DNA of 64,000 nt. Origin: Tetrapyrgos nigripes. Taxonomy: Eukaryota; Basidiomycota; Agaricomycetes; Agaricales; Campanellaceae. The stretch covers positions 62,001 to 126,000 of the forward strand of contig JAACJM010000203.1 in NCBI GenBank assembly GCA_013368315.1, in the 5' to 3' direction. Position numbers and translations under genes: made by a program. Position 1 is the stretch's first letter, and each line of letters opens with the position of its first letter. Below are positions 44,013 through 56,977 of the stretch, one piece after another. The notes below the pieces were generated by a model. The model did no database searches and was not told the origin of the DNA. It was given only the letters and a program-made list of their open reading frames with translations.

Positions 44013-47000
44013 TTAAGACCTGGTAGCTTGAGCAAATGCAATGGCGACGTTCTGGAAGGGGAGAGGAAAAAGCAAAGTCAGAATCGGCTGAAAAGTCCAC
44101 AGGACGAAGGGGTACTCACATCTGAATGACTGAGAGAGATTAACACCTTTGAGATTCCCTTCTGCAAGGCTTGAGCACGAGCATCTCCGTGAAGCTTGAC
44201 GACTGGGGCACCAGTCTCACTGTCACTTAGGATCTCAATTTCCTTCATGGCAGCGGCTGCTCCTTTCGACTTCGCACCAAGCGACTTGAAGACAGCTTCC
44301 TTTCCAACCCATCTGGCGGCAAAGGAAGAAGTGGGAGAAGGTTGCGAATTGCAGTAGGCAATCTCAGCATCGGTGAAGTTGCGAGAAACGAATGTAGGGT
44401 TGTGGGAGGGGACGGAGGAGATAAGCTCTATCATAGAGGATTTTTGGTCAGTTTAATGGTCGCCTCGAAGACTAGCAGAGAACAAACCTTGATCAACACC
44501 AACACCGACGAAGTCACCACCGACGTTCTTGATGGCTTCGGATGCAACCTTGACGTTGGCAGTGTCAATAGTAGCTGACTGAGGTTGCTTGGGCTTGAAG
44601 GTGTAAGAGCCAGTCTTGGGATCGGGCGAAGCACGGGCCAAAGAGTTCAAAAGGACTTTGTCTTCGATGTCGAGGCTATAAGGTGGTTTCTCCTTGATCT
44701 GGACGAGGTTGTTGTTGATCATCATCTCGCTCATGACCTTGTAGCTAGTCTGAGCCCGTGCGTAGTTACGCTTCTGGTAAGCCTCGTAGTGAGAAGGCTC
44801 AAGAGTGCCGAACAGGTATCTCGGGTTGACGACGCAGGCGACACCGCCGACTTGCCCGAAACCGAATGAAGACTACATGAAAATAAGCGGATGAAAAATG
44901 TATGACATTGAAGAACGTACCATGACACCGGCTCTGATACCGTCAGTGTAAATGGATTTAGAGGGGAACATAAGGAAGTGACGGTGCTGGAAGTGGTCGT
45001 CCACATTACTGGATAGAATGTCAGTGAATTCAGGCGATGTTCTAATCAGCATGGAAAAACTTACTCAGCGTTTCTGTTACCAGGAACAATACCAGTAAGC
45101 ACCGAGTCGAGAAGACCAGACATCTGCCAGGCCGCAGAACCACCCTTGGCGTGTCCGAGAAGACTCTTCTGAGCCATGATGGGTACAGCATTACCGGGTG
45201 TGCGGGACAAGGTGGAGAAGATGGAGTTCCAAATGTGAGTCTCGTTCTCCTCCTACAGGGATTGTCAGACAAACTGGAATGGGAGCAATATGAAGTAGTA
45301 CTCACGTTTGCCTTTGTGCTGGTTCCGTGAATAGAAAGGACACCAATATCGTCGATAGTCATACCCCATACAGCAAGAGCTCGTCGAAGAGGGCTGATGT
45401 GAGGATCATTGCCTTCCAGCATACCGTAAGTACCCAAAGCACTCTTCTCTTGTCTAGCTGCTTCGTCCTCGATACTGGCAACTCTTGAAGCAAAGTATTC
45501 GTCATCGACTTGTTGGCCGGAGCGTTTCTGGGTTTCTATCTCCTCCTTCAGCTGATCGTGCTCGTGGGCAAGCCATTGAGAGATTTGGGCACGACGGAAG
45601 CTGAGCTGACGGGATCGGTATGCCAAGTCAAGGATAGGAAGAGGATGTTTGGAAGGAATTTCCCTCGCAACTGTGAGTGCACCTCGGCCAGGTGCGGGAA
45701 CGGAACGACCAGCTTTATCCCTGTTAGAAGCAGATTTAGTACAGATCATTGCGAGAGGGACAGAACATACGTCGACGTTGACGTGAACGCAAGAACACCA
45801 CGGATAGGAGCACCAAGCTCCAATGCAGTCTTTGCGCTCATCACGACATGCACACCACTTCCCTGAGACTCCATAAACTGAGGAAAAAGATGAGAACGAA
45901 ACCAGATTTGGCAAGAAAGGAAAAAGTACGAACCCCTGAACGAGTGCTTGTTGCTGGTCGAGACATCTCCGTTGGCTCACGGCCCATGGCGAATTCGGTG
46001 TCAGCGTTGCTGGTGGCCTTCATGTTAGCGAACTCGTACGATCCTTCTTCACTGAGATCATCGAAACCACCCGCAATCATCACTTTGGCTTTGCCGGACA
46101 CGATGGTGTCGCAGGCGATCTCCAGAGATTGAAGGGCCGTTGCACTGAACTAAGGATAAGCAGCTGGTCTCGTAGATGAGAAGGATTGAGACATACCATG
46201 CACCGACAGGAATCTTGACAGGACCGCTGGACGAGAGCAGCAACAAATTGATCCATCCAGCCGTGGTGTTGATGAAGCTGAGAACAAAGGTCAGTCATTG
46301 AAAAATACTACTAGACGAAATGAACTTACGTTTCCTGCAAAATGTCGTTTTGGACGTCCCTTTCCCAAGTACGGTCTTTGAACATCTTCGCCATGCTGAT
46401 CGTACCTCCCATTCCACTTCCGAGTGAAGTTCCGACTTGAGAAGGATGCATGTGTTTGTAGAGCTCGTAAGGGTCTGTGATCCCAGACATGTTCAAGGCC
46501 TCAGCAGCACAGACGAGTGCCCACAATGTCGTACGATCGGTCTGAGCAATGATGTCGTCAGGAAGACCATAACGACCTGCGTGCCAGCCAGTCGGAATTT
46601 GACCCCCGACTTTGCGACTAAACGAGAACGACTTGGGAACGAGGATACAAGCACCCTTTTTGAGCTTGAAGAACCACTGATCACCTTCACCTGCCCAGAT
46701 GTCACACTTGTCGCCGTGGTGCAACTTGTACTTGTGTGCCTCGGTCTCAGTAACTTCGACAGGTTCAAGATCGTGCGTGAGTTCGATCTCTTGGTGGAAT
46801 GTCTTCTGGTTAGGATCATATCCACGGAAAAGTTCGGGTTCTGTAAAAGAAAATGTTATTAGTGGAACGCGCAACAATCTGAAGAGTCCAACTTACCAAT
46901 TAGTCGGACACCGGAGTGAGTAAGGATCTCCTTTTCATAGCGGCCTTTGACATCCTTGTCATCGATAGGATCGCCGGATTTGCTGTCAACCCATCCTACA

Positions 47001-50000
47001 TATAATGTACCATCTTTCAACCGCCCATTGAAGTGCTTGATATAGCCCATCATCCAGGCCATTTCGATGGCACCCTCAATTGTAAATTCACCGCGAGCTT
47101 CCATCTCCCAACGAGTACGAGCACTCCCATAAGGACCAACCTCTGCAGAACCAGTAATGACGACAACTTTTTCAAGATCAATCATGCCCCGCAATTTGGA
47201 GAGATCTGCTAGCTGATCGACAGTCTCGAGTTTGGGGAAGTTGAAGTGGAAGTTGGCACGAGGAAGAACGTCGACAGTCTGAATCAGCCTCTCTGCTTCG
47301 ACACCGTTGATAACTTTGTAGTCCAAAGCATTGTCACGAGCGACGGCACGACGAAGGTCACTCTTCTTCATCAAGTTGGTTCGGATACGAGTGGTGATTT
47401 CGGCAAGGTCGGGAAGACGGTCCATGCCACCGTTGAGGTCAGCCCAGATAGGTTCTACTTGAGTGATACTGAAGAGAAGCGGATGCATGAGACCCAAAAT
47501 ATTGAAAGCCATCTCCTTCGCAGAGAATGTGCGAACACCATGGCTCTCGAGCTCGTGAGCGACGATATTGGTAGGTCCCATCAGTGTTGTTCCGCGAGTC
47601 CACCTGGAAGAAAATAATTTAGATCAACTCGATGCAGACTAAGCAAGAAATAACATACCCAATGACAGCACCGACAAGGCACAGGTAATCACCCCAGCTC
47701 TCAGAAGCCCAACGTTGAAACAATGTCTCCAAAGAGATCTTGGACTCAGAATACAATCCGTCGTTACCGAAAAGCCCATGGTTTGGAGATAGAGGCAGAA
47801 CGACTTGGGTAGGACGTGTAACATACTGGCGACTGGCTTTCTTAGTCTTCACAGCCCCGAGAATACGCAGGAGGTTCGTCAACATGATTCGGTGAGCCAG
47901 CTCCGACTTGTCATCGATACCGTCAATTTCACGACCATTTTCAGGAATGCCGGCAAAGGGAAGGATGAAATCTAGGTCCATGGCGAGATTGTTGTAGATA
48001 TATTCGACCAAGGCTTCGACGTCTTGCTTAGAACCCTGGTTGAACGGAACGACAGTAAGAGCAGAACCTCTACTACCACAGCTCTGGAAGATCGATTGAT
48101 AGTATTCCACAGTCGAACGGTTGTAGCGAGAGGTGGTTATGACGACGCGTGCACCTCCAGCAAGTAAACCCTTCACAATCTCGACACCGATGGAGCCTTT
48201 ACCCACGCCGGTGAGAAGAGCGTTCTTGTCCTTGAAAGTGGTACCAGCTGTGGCGATTTCATGGAGGATATCGAGGTAGACACTGGTGAGATTACTGCTG
48301 TACTCCCAGGCGGCACCAACCTTCCTCTTCAGATGCAACAGAGGCACACGATCAGAGGAAACGGAAGCGATCCCGGAGATCTGAGGTCGGAGGAACTGAG
48401 AAGATGAGCGACGACTACGAGGAGCACGAGGGGTACTCGTTCCGGTAGCAGAACCTTCTCGGAGAGATTGGACGACACCCTCATATAAAGCCTTGATGCG
48501 ATTCTTCTGATCCTGGCTGATCTCGGGCTGGGTCTTGACGATGGTCCACAGCTTCATCACGTCGTCTTGGACCTTGTCGATGTTGACCTGTCCTGAGACG
48601 GGTTCGCTGCTAGCCATCTCTTCGACGTAGGCTTCCAACTTGCGGACGTTCTCACGGATGACTTCGGTATAGATGATTTCACCTTGTCTGGTGACTTCGG
48701 TATGAGGAGCAGTTGGGAATGTGACTGAAGAAAAAGGAACGTCAATGACCAGTGCAGAGATGAAGAGCAAGAAATAGACACTTACCATCTTTGTACACCG
48801 GGGGAAGCCCGAGAACTTGCTTGGTGTTGTCGATGAGTTGTTGACCAAATTCTTTGGCTAGCTTGTAGGTTTCACCCTTGGAAGGATCACAACGGTCGAT
48901 GTTGTACTGCATGTACGTCAACATTTCAGGATCAGCGCGGTTCAACAGTGCAATGCAGCGAGCGGTAATGTCACGGTCGACAGTGGTAAGACGACCGAAG
49001 ATGATGTCATAGTACATGAGGAGGGCGTCCTGGCGTACCCAGTTCCAAGACGAATCGAAATGGCGAGCCTTGAGAGGATCGAAGACTGGCTGAATACCAT
49101 CGATGTAGAGATCGCCATGCTCTTTGGCTATGCTGTCTAGCTTAGCTTGAAGTGCGAGAGAGTTGGCTTTTTCACGATCAAAGGCAAGTTCACCAGCACG
49201 AGAATCACGGCCCAAATAGCGCATGTATAGCTCGATATGTTGAGCAGCGAAGAGCTCCTGCTCGGTCTTGAACTGGGTGAACTCTTCGCTGTTGATCGTG
49301 ACGCCAGCAGAAGCTGCAGCACCTCCTCCACCGGCACTCGGAGCCGAGAGGTTGATTCCAGAACGTTGAGCATACACAGCGACGACACTGTCCAACCAAG
49401 CTTTGGCCTCTGGCTCTGATCCTAGTCGCTTGGGAGGTTCCATAGTCGTACCAACCAAAAGAACAGCATCTGCCCTCAGCGGACCGAGACCCCAGCTCTT
49501 CGACAGATAAGATTTCACAGCAGACGAGTTGAATCCACCAGGCATTTTGGCACTCAGCATCCGGGCTACAAGGCCAGAACTGTACTTGCCAAGGTTACCG
49601 CTGTGTCCACTTCCAAGCGCAGCTCCCAACTCTTCCAACGGAAGCTCTTCACCCTTCTCAGGAGCGGACGCAAACTCTTGCTGAAGGTCACCGAGAATTT
49701 CGTTCTGCAATGTTGATTTTCCACCGACGAGGTCCTTGATGGACTTGGTCATGACGACCTCGTTCATCTGCTTCTTCAGTTTCTGTGCCACGATGACCGT
49801 CAAAATATCAGCAGCGCGGACCGGCGCCTCATCTATGCTAGCTGCTGCTGCAGCGGGCGCGGCGACGGCGACGGGAGCAGCGACTGGGACAGGAGCACCT
49901 GGAGAAGGGGAAGATTCGACAGCAGACTCTTCGGAGGCAGATTCCTCGGGAGCATCCTCGAACTGGTAGTAGATTTCTTTGGTGTGCTTCGCATGGCAGA

Positions 50001-53000
50001 GAATTTCACGAGTGCGAGAAACACAGTCGTCCTGAGTCTCGTATTTGGCCTTCAGGGTACGAGTAGCCATGCCGGTCAACGTGGGGGAGGGACCGAGCTC
50101 GACAAGCCTCTCAAAGGTGAACTTGGTGAAGAGGAGGTCCTGGGTTTCAATCCAGCGGACGGGAGACGCAAACTGATAGGCCAGTAGCTCGACCAAAATA
50201 AGGTAAGCCAGTTTCTGACGTTGTTCAGGAGCACCCCAGTTGTCCTGGTCCCATTTCTTCAAAACTTTGTCGATACGAGGAGAAGACGTCTGATCGTAGA
50301 TGATCTGAGCGTAGTCGCGCGTGACATCGAAGGGTTGGGCGATGAGATTGGGGATGTACTTCCCAACCAACATATTCGGGTTGAGATGTTCAGGATTGAT
50401 CTTCTTCGACAAGTCTACGGATAATGTCAAAGAAAGAAATGGTTGATAAATAAATCGACTCACAAGTCCGGAAAGGCATGACACCAGCCCACAAGTACCT
50501 AGAGTGGAAAGGTACATCGATACCTGGAAGAGGGATAGTTGCGAACCCTCTTTCCAATTGAATGTGCCCTTCCGCCTTCTTCTGTTCCAAGGCCCGACCA
50601 TGGCATTCCTTGATAATGTCCGTCAACATTTCTTTAACTTTCTCAACCGAGAAGGTCTCGGCAAGCTGTATTTCATGAAACACACATAATCAGAACAGGG
50701 AGGAGGATATACTAGTGAAATTTGTACCTTGACGAGGTCGACCTTCTGCACCTTAAGGTAGTTGAGAACGTTTGTCATCGTCTGGAGAGCGACGAGTTCT
50801 CCAGCAGTCACGTATTGTTGGCCCTAGAACGAGTATTAAAAACCACCGTTATCAGAGAGTCAAAAAGAAAAGCTTACCTCGACATTGAAATTGACAATCT
50901 CCAGAAGGGAACCAGTGAGCGCCGCAATGCTATCGATGACCTCACGAAGAGCAGCATCGGTGAAGGTTTTTGAGATACGGCTAGGGTTAACTGCGCACAT
51001 CGCATAGTTTGAACGACCTTCTGCATCTCGTTCTACTGCACGTTGCATAGTGATGCCACGGTAGAAAACGACATCGACGAGGGAGGCAATGGGAAGGGCA
51101 TCGGCGATTGAGGCAAGCGCAGCGTATTCACCCAGAGAGTGCCCAGCGAAAGCGCATTCTTGCTGCACAAAGCCTTTGGAACGCATGTCTTCGAAAGCAG
51201 ACTTCTCCGTGACGACGAGGGCGATCTGAGCAAATTGCGTGGCAAAGAGAAGACCGTTAGGGTGACTGAAAGTGTACTTTGGAGTGCGGATGTCGATGTC
51301 AGCAAAGAGGGGAAGGGTTCTGACGTTTCCATCCTTGTCGAGGGAATCGTAGGTCATATCCATGTAACGCTGTCGGATCTCTTGACCTTTGATACCACCA
51401 AAATGCACAGTCTTCTGCTTGGGGTTGTCCTTGACAATCTCGAGGATGGAGAAACCGTAGACAGCGCGAAGATGTTCGTCGGCACCGTCCCAAACAGCAC
51501 GTGCAGCTGGGGAGTTGTTGTACAGATCCATACCCATTCCCTGTTCCTGAGACCCTTGACCAGTGAACACGTAGACGGTGGCGGGCTGGGCAACCTCCGC
51601 AGAACCTTCCAAAACCTTTTCACCCCGTCCATTGATGGTCTCAACTTGCACAACCATATTTCCATCCCTCATGCCGATATGGCGGATTTTGACGGAGAGC
51701 TCGTCGCCAGGAAGAACCATCCCGACGAAGGAGACGTCATAACTAGAAATGCGATGTTATCATTGATAGTCCATTGAAAAGGGAAAAAAACATACGAAAC
51801 AACACGATCAGGGTGGCCTTGGGCAACAATATTTTCAACGTAACGGCGAGTGGCAGCACTTGACCACAAGCCATGAGTGATTGTAGCTGGAAGAGAGGCA
51901 TAGCAGGAGAAGTATGGGTTGACGTGGATCGGGTTAAAGTCACCGGAAATGGTAGAGTAGGGCTCGTTAGTGAGAGGAGCATTGAAGACGGTGGTGCCGT
52001 CGTTCTTGGTAAGGGAGTATCCATCGTTAGGAAGGGGCACCATCAGACCTTGAGGCTTGCCGTGACGTTGTAGGTACGCGAGAACAGGATTACCGTGTGA
52101 GTCGACTTGCTGGAAGTCAACGGATCCGACTTTGACATAATTCTTCAACTGGTCACGAACGAAAATTTGACCAGTGACAGTGACACCGCGGAAAGTAGTA
52201 CGGTCTTTGAAGGTCACTTCAGATTGAATTCGGAAAGTGAGCCAAGTTCCGGCGGTCAATGGCTTGGATTCATCGTCCCAGTCAAACCACTCCTTGGACA
52301 ACAGGACACCAACAGCTGCGTCAGTCGGGAAGTCGACGACATAGTCAGGCTCTTCGTTGGTCTCGAAAGTGTTTTCGAAGTCGGTGAAGTTGCCACGGAA
52401 GAGGAAGGCAGAGACGACCTCGACGACTTTAGCATTGTCACGGATCACGTGGCCCTTGACCCTGACTATCTTCCCTGCATTTCCGTTCACAACCGACACG
52501 ATCTTGCCTTCAGAACGGCAGACATCTCCAACCTTGAGAGGTTGTGCACCCTTAACCATGCGGAAGCTGTTGGAAAGGTGAACAAGCTTGAGGATATCGC
52601 CGTCAATGGCAGTAGGGAAGATAGCCTTGATGATGGCCTGTTTGAGAGATAGTCAATAACAATTCAGGCCTCGTACACAACTGCATTTCTTACCTGCCAA
52701 CCAGCGACAATGGCAAAGTCCATGGGAGCGTTGATCTTGCTCTGACGCACGGTCTTGAAAGATTCACCGTGATTACCAACGACTGCACAGAACCGCTCGA
52801 TAGCAGCGGCATCCAAAGTGATTTCGGGACCAGTGAGGAGTTGATGAACATCAAGAGCCGGGAGTGTCTCATTGTCACCGTACCACAACTTCCAGTAGAA
52901 GTCCTTGATACGGGTGTTGCGGTCCTCGACAACTTCATGAATAGGAGCAAAGCCCATGGAAGGCTTGTACTGGAATTTGAGTGAGAGAGGGACGGAGACA

Positions 53001-56000
53001 TCACGGCGGTCTTCGAACATGGTGAGTGCAATGGATTTGGTCTTGTCGTTGAAAATGATCTCAACGGCCTTAAACTCAGGCTTGTGCTCGCCATATGACC
53101 GAGCAGCACCGTAGACAGTCAGAGATGAGGGAACACCGCCTTTCAGAGCAACGACAACTTTCTGGTTTGCACGGGGAATGAGGAGTCGATGAATAGGGTT
53201 GTTAACGTAGGAGGTGCCCTGTACAATGGTGGGAGAAGAGATCAAGGCATGAAGCCAGTTCAACTCGGAACCGGCAAGGACGTCGAGCCATTCAGAGGCT
53301 TCAGGTAGCTGACGGCCAAATTTGTAGACGATCTCCTTGTCGTTGGTTTGGCGCGAAATCAAAGAGGGAAAGGCGGGATGAGCGGGACGGTCGGCAAGGT
53401 AGTCGATGACAGGAACTTTCGAGGCATCACCACCGTATTTGCGGTCAAGAAGACGGTTGATGAGAGAGTTGTTGATGTTGCCAAGCATCTCCTTGATAGG
53501 CTCGTCTTTGACCTTGGAGTGCTTGACGGCGACAGGACCTTGCAAGATACAGACACGCTCAGGGTCTTGGTCAAAGACAGCCTCGATGTCTTCTGCTGCC
53601 CAGAGGGAGTCCTATGGAAATCAGTGTCAGTGACATTCAAAACACCCGAAAAAAGAAAATTTACACACCTTCTTAAACCAGACTTCGAAGGAGGCATCAA
53701 GAACAGGAATGAAAGGTACTGGCTTCTGACCAGGCCTCTGAGCGATAGCGAGGAAATAGGCACTGTCATCAGCAGAGAGGAGTTGGTGTGTTGCCGAGGG
53801 ATACGACTTGAAGAAGGTTTCGATGAAGGGGGTAGGGTCGTTGAGAGCGGTGTAAGACTGGATAGCGGAAATCTTGCTGTCGGTCCCGTCCACACTAGCG
53901 AAGCGTTCCTCAACGCGTCTCATCCAGTCACCAGTAAGGTTCCTCAACGAAATGTCGACCCAGCGCTTTTGATGGGAGACATACATGAGCCTGACCATAC
54001 GTAACACAACCTCCTCGTAAGTCATGTCACCAATGTCCTTGGCGACGGTTCCATCCTTCTTCCAGCCGAACCAAGGCTTGCTAAAGTCACGGTTGAGTTT
54101 CTCGATGACTTCGTCCTTGTGCTCCGCCAACCAAGCAGTTCGCTTCTCTTTCGGTAGCTTGAACACACCGTCGTCGAACTCCTTCCAAAGTTTTACACCG
54201 CGAGTAGCCACCTTGTGAATGGGTTCACCAAGCTCGGAACGAACGGTGAGAATACCACCGGTGGGCTTTGTGTATGTACCCTCCCACTGGTTATCATCGA
54301 CACCAGAGCAAGCGACGATGAGATCCTTGACGGAAGAACTGGTGTGAGCCTCTTTGGCGACCATGACACGACTAGCAAAAAGGAAACCGTCGAAAGGCAT
54401 GGGCTGGACACCATACTCGAGAGACCAGTCACCAGTGAGATACGGCCAAACATCATCAGCAGCACCGAAACCAGAACCACCGACTAACGAAATATTGGAG
54501 TGCCTCCTGATAGCCCGGTATGTCTGGAGGACAGGTTGGTGGAAGTCTTCAAAGGAGTGGTGACCACCAGCACGGCCACCAGTCCACTGAAGAATGATGG
54601 GGAAATCGGGATTAGCAGCCGCGATGTTGACGACCTGTCGGATACCATCAACAGATCCAGGCTTGAAGGAGACGTGCTTGATGCCAGCATCCTTGAGACC
54701 GTCGATAATTTCAACGGCCTTCTCGGTGGTAGGGATACCAGCAGCAACACAGAAACCTTCAATAGGGAGACCCTCTTTCCTCATCTCCTGCCATAAGGGG
54801 AATTGAAAACCGAACTGCTTGGGGTTGATGTAGAGGGAGTTCAAGGTGATACCAACACCAGCTGGGATCTTGCTCTGAATCTCAGCGATCTTGGCACGAA
54901 CGGCAGCGGCATTGTAATGGCCACCGCCAGCTAACTCAATGTGGAAACCAGCATCGAGCACAGCACTGACGAAACCAGCTTTGACAGTAGTAGGAGTCAT
55001 ACCAGCAACCATGATGGGGGGTTTACCGAGTAGACGAGAGAAAGGAGTGTCGAGGTGAACTGTTCCATCACTAATGTGGATTTATCAGTCATACGGTTCT
55101 ATCAGACGCATCGAATTACATACCTCGTCTTGACAAGAGAAGGAGACCACTTCTGGCTCCAGTTGTCTTCATGCTGCACCGCGAGAGCATCGTACAACTC
55201 GGCATCTCCTTTGCCACGATCACCAACCACAATGACACGGACACCTTTCCCATCCAAGTTCCTCGCAGTAAGAGGACCAATCCCACTGAGACCACCAGGA
55301 CCAAAATCGATGGCATGGGTGGCAGAGTCAGAGAAGTTGGTTGCTCGAGTCCAATGGATCGGTGAAGTGAAGATTTGATCACAGAGAGATCGAGTGATAG
55401 AGGTTGAGAGCTTCTTCATGTCAGAGCCTGATAATGATATATAAGTCAACAAAATGTGCATATATGCGCAAATATCGAGGATACTGACCATCTTCAGTGT
55501 TGAAAACAGGAATCTTCAGGTCGGAAGACTTCCACAATTCTTCACCCTTCAAATCCTCATTGAGCAACTTGTCCGTGGCGGTACGTAAATAGTCGCTGTG
55601 GTACGGAACATTGACTACTAGGAACCGAACAGAGAAGACCGGTTTGCGCTGAGAGAAGGGAATCTTGTTCTGCTCAGCGCCATTGGGGGCACGAACCTTC
55701 CTTAGGTTAATGACGAGACCGTGCAAGGCACGCGCAGGCCCAGTGACGACGAAGGCCCGAGGACCATTATTGAGAGAGACGAAGAGCTGGGAGTTCTCGG
55801 GAAGATGTTTGTTGGTCTTCTTGATATGAGGCTCCAACTCCTTGAAAGAAAGCCCAGTGACGGACAACATAGGGCTGGGTGTTCCCTCGCCGCCTTCGAC
55901 TGAATCCTGCACGATAGCAGGCTCGAGAGAAACCACGGGGAATGCTTCCTGACCACGGTAACCACAGAAGAATAGCCATTTTAGGGCCTTCTTCGAATTC

Positions 56001-56977
56001 TCGAGGAAGTTTTCAAATGAAGTGGAAGCAGAAATGGCGATTGCAGAAACAAGGCCCTGAGAGTGGCCAGTAGCTCCAGTAATTCGTTTAGAAAGTGCAC
56101 CGGGGGTCAAGCCGGTAACATGACAGGCAACGAGGTACTGCACGAGTTGTGTCAGGCCCATCAATGGCATAGAAAGAGGGATCGATGCGAGATAAGGAGT
56201 AGATGGAACTGGCGAATCACCAGAAAGCCATGAGGCAACATCCATACCATAAGTGTAGAAAGTGGTGTGTTCCTTCTCTGCTGCAAGAGGAGCGAGGATG
56301 TCGCTGGAGACGATGGAGATGAAAGGCTCAATGAAGGGGCGGTAGATGTCATAGAGAGCCTGGAGTTCGTCAAAGTAGACCTCGTTGGTACCTTGACCGC
56401 CAAATAGCGCGTAGATGGAGGCATTGCCTGCTGCAGCCGAAGCGAGGAGAGCAGACTTGGGGCTCTCGGGAATGTTCTCGACGTGACGTTCGCGCAGATA
56501 TGCGAGTGCACGATAGTATGATGTGAGGACGACCTTTCGCACTGCGATGTCAAAGCTGGCGGTAAGGGAGTGGATGTCTTGCTCGAAAAGGTACGCGGAT
56601 GTAAAATGTTTGAATACGTTGAGCAACAAAGAGGTGCGAGCGACGATGGACTCTGATTCTTCGTAGATTCTCTCGGCGACGAAACCGAGGAAACGTGCAG
56701 TAAGCTCTATGGTTGCTTCTGCCTCATTTTCGAGATCGACCGTGTTGTCGACGGCGTCTGCAAGAGATTGTTGGTGGGTGAATTCGTCTTTAATGACCTC
56801 TGCGGAGATCCATTCATCAGTGTTGGTAGATACTGGGATTGATACCTGAATGAAAGAGAGGTCAGACTCGATCAGACAACACGCAATGCGATAACGGACT
56901 CTAATTTTGCCCAAAGACACGATTATGGGGCGCATTGTAATGTTAGAGGGAGAGTACTGGGAGTTGTTGGAAGCCAT
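44013..56977 (-). CDS. Fungal type I fatty acid synthase, beta and alpha subunits fused in one polypeptide
   Basis: A cytosolic megasynthase making palmitate/stearate from acetyl- and malonyl-CoA. It reads from 56977 in many exons to the TAA at 44013-44015. Order: acetyltransferase (GATGHSQG, about 56050); enoyl reductase ([25 protein letters not shown], about 55010-54200); dehydratase ([12 protein letters not shown], about 51940); malonyl/palmitoyl transferase ([25 protein letters not shown], about 51570-51110); acyl carrier (about 49800-49690; carrier Ser in [10 protein letters not shown]); ketoreductase ([14 protein letters not shown], about 48220-47730); ketosynthase ([38 protein letters not shown], about 46210-45130); and C-terminal phosphopantetheinyl transferase ([18 protein letters not shown]). 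Where yeast Fas1 ends and Fas2 begins, near 50430, the frame continues through an intron ([14 protein letters not shown]) without stop or new start, which shows the fusion. I see only one acyl carrier domain. Confidence 0.96.

Noticed and set aside
44078..56977. Many plus-strand and out-of-phase open frames of 60-220 codons inside the fatty acid synthase
   Set aside because: They are antisense or shifted shadows of strongly biased coding sequence and contain no recognisable domains; the minus-strand frame carries every catalytic motif.
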